DNA from: JAWXCE01 sp034440495
GTDB lineage: Bacteria; Pseudomonadota; Alphaproteobacteria; Rhizobiales; Rhodomicrobiaceae
Assembly: GCA_034440495.1 (NCBI GenBank)
Contig: JAWXCE010000041.1
Span: forward strand, 8,707 to 72,706
Direction of reading: 5' to 3'
Length of the DNA: 64,000 nucleotides
Shown here: piece after piece, positions 62,725 to 64,000 of the stretch
Position numbering within the stretch: the stretch's first letter is position 1
Layout: each line of letters starts with the position of its first letter
Notes under the pieces: generated by a model
The model's database searches: none
Told to the model about the DNA's origin: nothing
Seen by the model: only the letters and a program-made list of their open reading frames with translations
Translations under genes and position numbers: made by a program

Positions 62725-62995
62725 AGGATCAATCTGTGAATTTTCGATATTAGACTTGCGGCTTGTCGATACTCAGCCAGCAAAAGGTTCTCTTCGCAGC
62801 AACGGTCAATGGCGCTGCATTGTATCAAACGAAGTGCGCTTCGCGGGCTCTGCCCGAAAGTGCTTGAACATGCGCAGATCATGCTGCGCGGGTGGTCGAT
62901 TTATTTGATCGTTATTTCTCGTTTTTTGATTCAAGAACAATATATGCTAGCATTTTGGCGAGGTCATCAGAAATGTCAAGCCCCCACGCACGAGG
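62725..62995. other. Non-coding gap between aceF and the acetyltransferase
   Basis: No convincing gene is seen. The gap is more AT-rich than its surroundings and has a GC hairpin (GCGCTT.CGGGC/GCCCG.AAGTGC) around 62836-62862 with no T run. A minus-strand TTGACA (62974-62979) could be a -35 for the acetyltransferase-lpd pair, but no good -10 fits. Confidence 0.4.
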
Positions 62996-64000
62996 CTATA
63001 AAAGCATAGTCACCGGCTCTTCGATAAATCCTTTGAATGCCGCCAGAAGTTGGGCGCCCAACGCGCCGTCCACCACCCGGTGATCGCACGAGAGCGTGAC
63101 CGACATCACGGTTGCGACGTTTAGCGCGCCGCCCTTTACCACCGGACGCTGTTCGCCTTCGCCGATGGCGAGAATGGTCGAGTGGGGGGGGTTAATCACC
63201 GCGTCGAACGCTTTGACGCCGAACATGCCCAAATTAGAGATCGAACTTGTCCCGCCCTGATACTCGTGAGGGGCAAGACGACGCTTGCGGGCGCGCTCCG
63301 CCAGATCCTTCATTTCATTCGATATCTGCACCAGCGTTTTCGTTTCGGCGGAGCGAATAACCGGGGTGAACAGCCCGCCTTCGACCGCGACGGCGACCGC
63401 CACGTCCGAGCGTTTGTGCTGCAAAAGCCCTCGCTCACTCCATATGGCGTTCGCGCCGGGCACGCGCTGAAGCGCCAGCGCCAGCGCCTTGATGATGAAA
63501 TCGTTCACCGAAAGCTTGTACGCGCCGGGGCCATCCTTGGGGGTGCGAACATTGAGGCTCTGACGCGCGGCTAGCAGTTTGTCCAGTTCACAGTCGATGT
63601 TGAGGTAAAAGTGCGGGATCGTCGATTTGGCGACCGTCAGGCGTTGGGCGATAACGCGGCGCATGGTTTCGTGCGGCGTGATCTCGTAACTGCCTGGCTC
63701 GTATAAGGCCATGATCTGCTCATCCGTCATCCCCCGCGGCAAGGCAGCGCTTGTGGAGGCGGCGAGAGTGAGCGACTGGCTTTTTTGCGCGGGCGCTGCG
63801 GCGCCGGAGCCGTTCGCGGGCGCACTTGTGACATCGGCGAAAATGATGCGGCCATGCGGTCCACTTCCCGTCAGCAGCGCCAGATCGACGCCCTTGTCCT
63901 TCGCCGCGCGGCGTGCGAGCGGAGATGCGAAGACGCGTCCGCCGTGTCCGTTGGCTTTTACATTCGCGGCGACCTGCTCCGGCGCGTCCAAGCCGTGCGC
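62996..64000 (-). CDS. aceF: Pyruvate dehydrogenase E2, dihydrolipoyl acetyltransferase (partial)
   Basis: The C-terminal part of the E2 core, cut by the window end so that the N-terminal lipoyl domain is not visible. The remaining 330-odd residues have the peripheral subunit-binding domain (RVFASPLARRAAKDKG, then LTGSGPHGRI), an Ala/Pro/Ser linker and the catalytic domain ending in SCDHRVVDGALGA with the catalytic His. Lpd (E3) downstream and lipA nearby fit the pyruvate complex. Confidence 0.93.
   Translation of the reverse strand, partial: AHGLDAPEQVAANVKANGHGGRVFASPLARRAAKDKGVDLALLTGSGPHGRIIFADVTSAPANGSGAAAPAQKSQSLTLAASTSAALPRGMTDEQIMALYEPGSYEITPHETMRRVIAQRLTVAKSTIPHFYLNIDCELDKLLAARQSLNVRTPKDGPGAYKLSVNDFIIKALALALQRVPGANAIWSERGLLQHKRSDVAVAVAVEGGLFTPVIRSAETKTLVQISNEMKDLAERARKRRLAPHEYQGGTSSISNLGMFGVKAFDAVINPPHSTILAIGEGEQRPVVKGGALNVATVMSVTLSCDHRVVDGALGAQLLAAFKGFIEEPVTMLL

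Noticed and set aside
62809..63009. Small plus-strand frame between the acetyltransferase and aceF
   Set aside because: No ribosome-binding site, no family resemblance, and it runs into aceF antisense sequence.

Overview
The window is a stretch of an alphaproteobacterial chromosome, moderately GC-rich, almost fully coding and dominated by housekeeping genes. The evidence is gene order: ppiD-like/trpE/trpG/trpD/trpC/moaC/moeA/lexA, rpsF/rpsR/DUF2232/rplI, fabD/fabG/acpP/fabF/mltG/gmk, rsmA/pdxA/surA/lptD/lptG/lptF, ntrB/ntrC/ntrY/ntrX/dat/hfq/hflX, and aceF/lpd/lipA/ratA/cinA/ispDF. LexA operators of the alphaproteobacterial form GTTC-N7-GTTC agree. trpE and trpG are separate genes, unlike the fused trpE(G) of Rhizobiaceae and Bradyrhizobium; I do not assign a genus.

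Layout. 1-9.2 kb (minus): lexA, molybdenum-cofactor genes moeA and moaC, and the tryptophan genes trpC, D, G, E with a sixA-type phosphatase inserted between trpG and trpE, then a PpiD-like chaperone. 9.35-14.4 kb (mostly plus): tpiA, an unknown exported protein, secG, pyrG, then a divergent tautomerase/LysR pair. 14.4-17.8 kb: a monocarboxylate-type symporter with a 57-residue DUF3311 partner, a palindromic dispersed repeat, kdsA and a frameshifted acetyltransferase. 17.8-25.9 kb (minus): purF, cvpA, radA, a RelA/SpoT-domain gene broken by an in-frame stop, alr, dnaB, a DUF2059 protein. 26-28.6 kb: ribosomal proteins L9, S18 and S6 behind a probable S6:S18 autoregulatory leader. 28.9-34.6 kb (plus): fatty-acid synthesis, mltG, gmk. 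34.6-42.4 kb (minus): rsmA, pdxA and the LPS transport and outer-membrane assembly set. 42.5-45 kb: pepA, mazG. 45-54.5 kb (minus): hflX, hfq, a D-amino-acid-type aminotransferase and the two nitrogen two-component systems NtrYX and NtrBC. 54.6-64 kb: ispDF, cinA, ratA, a DUF4240 gene, lipA, a fasciclin protein, a Y-family DNA polymerase, lpd, a second acetyltransferase and the truncated aceF.

How they connect. LexA and the Y-family polymerase sit at opposite ends of the window and each has a perfect GTTC-N7-GTTC box upstream, so they are probably members of one SOS regulon. The envelope genes (kdsA, lptD/F/G, surA, ppiD, mltG, alr, acpP and other fab genes) form a scattered cell-wall and LPS supply set. 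lipA supplies lipoate to the E2 subunit AceF, which Lpd re-oxidises.

The most unusual items are the nonsense-interrupted, AT-rich RelA/SpoT gene, a putative S6:S18-binding hairpin covering the rpsF ribosome-binding site, a 3-copy 19-bp repeat ahead of the aminotransferase gene, a palindromic and repeated candidate operator ahead of the fasciclin gene, nested palindromes between ntrB and ispDF, one frameshifted acetyltransferase, and a second whose reading frame runs 82 bp into lpd. I found no CRISPR array, tRNA, rRNA, phage or transposase gene, and no clearly new multi-gene defence system.
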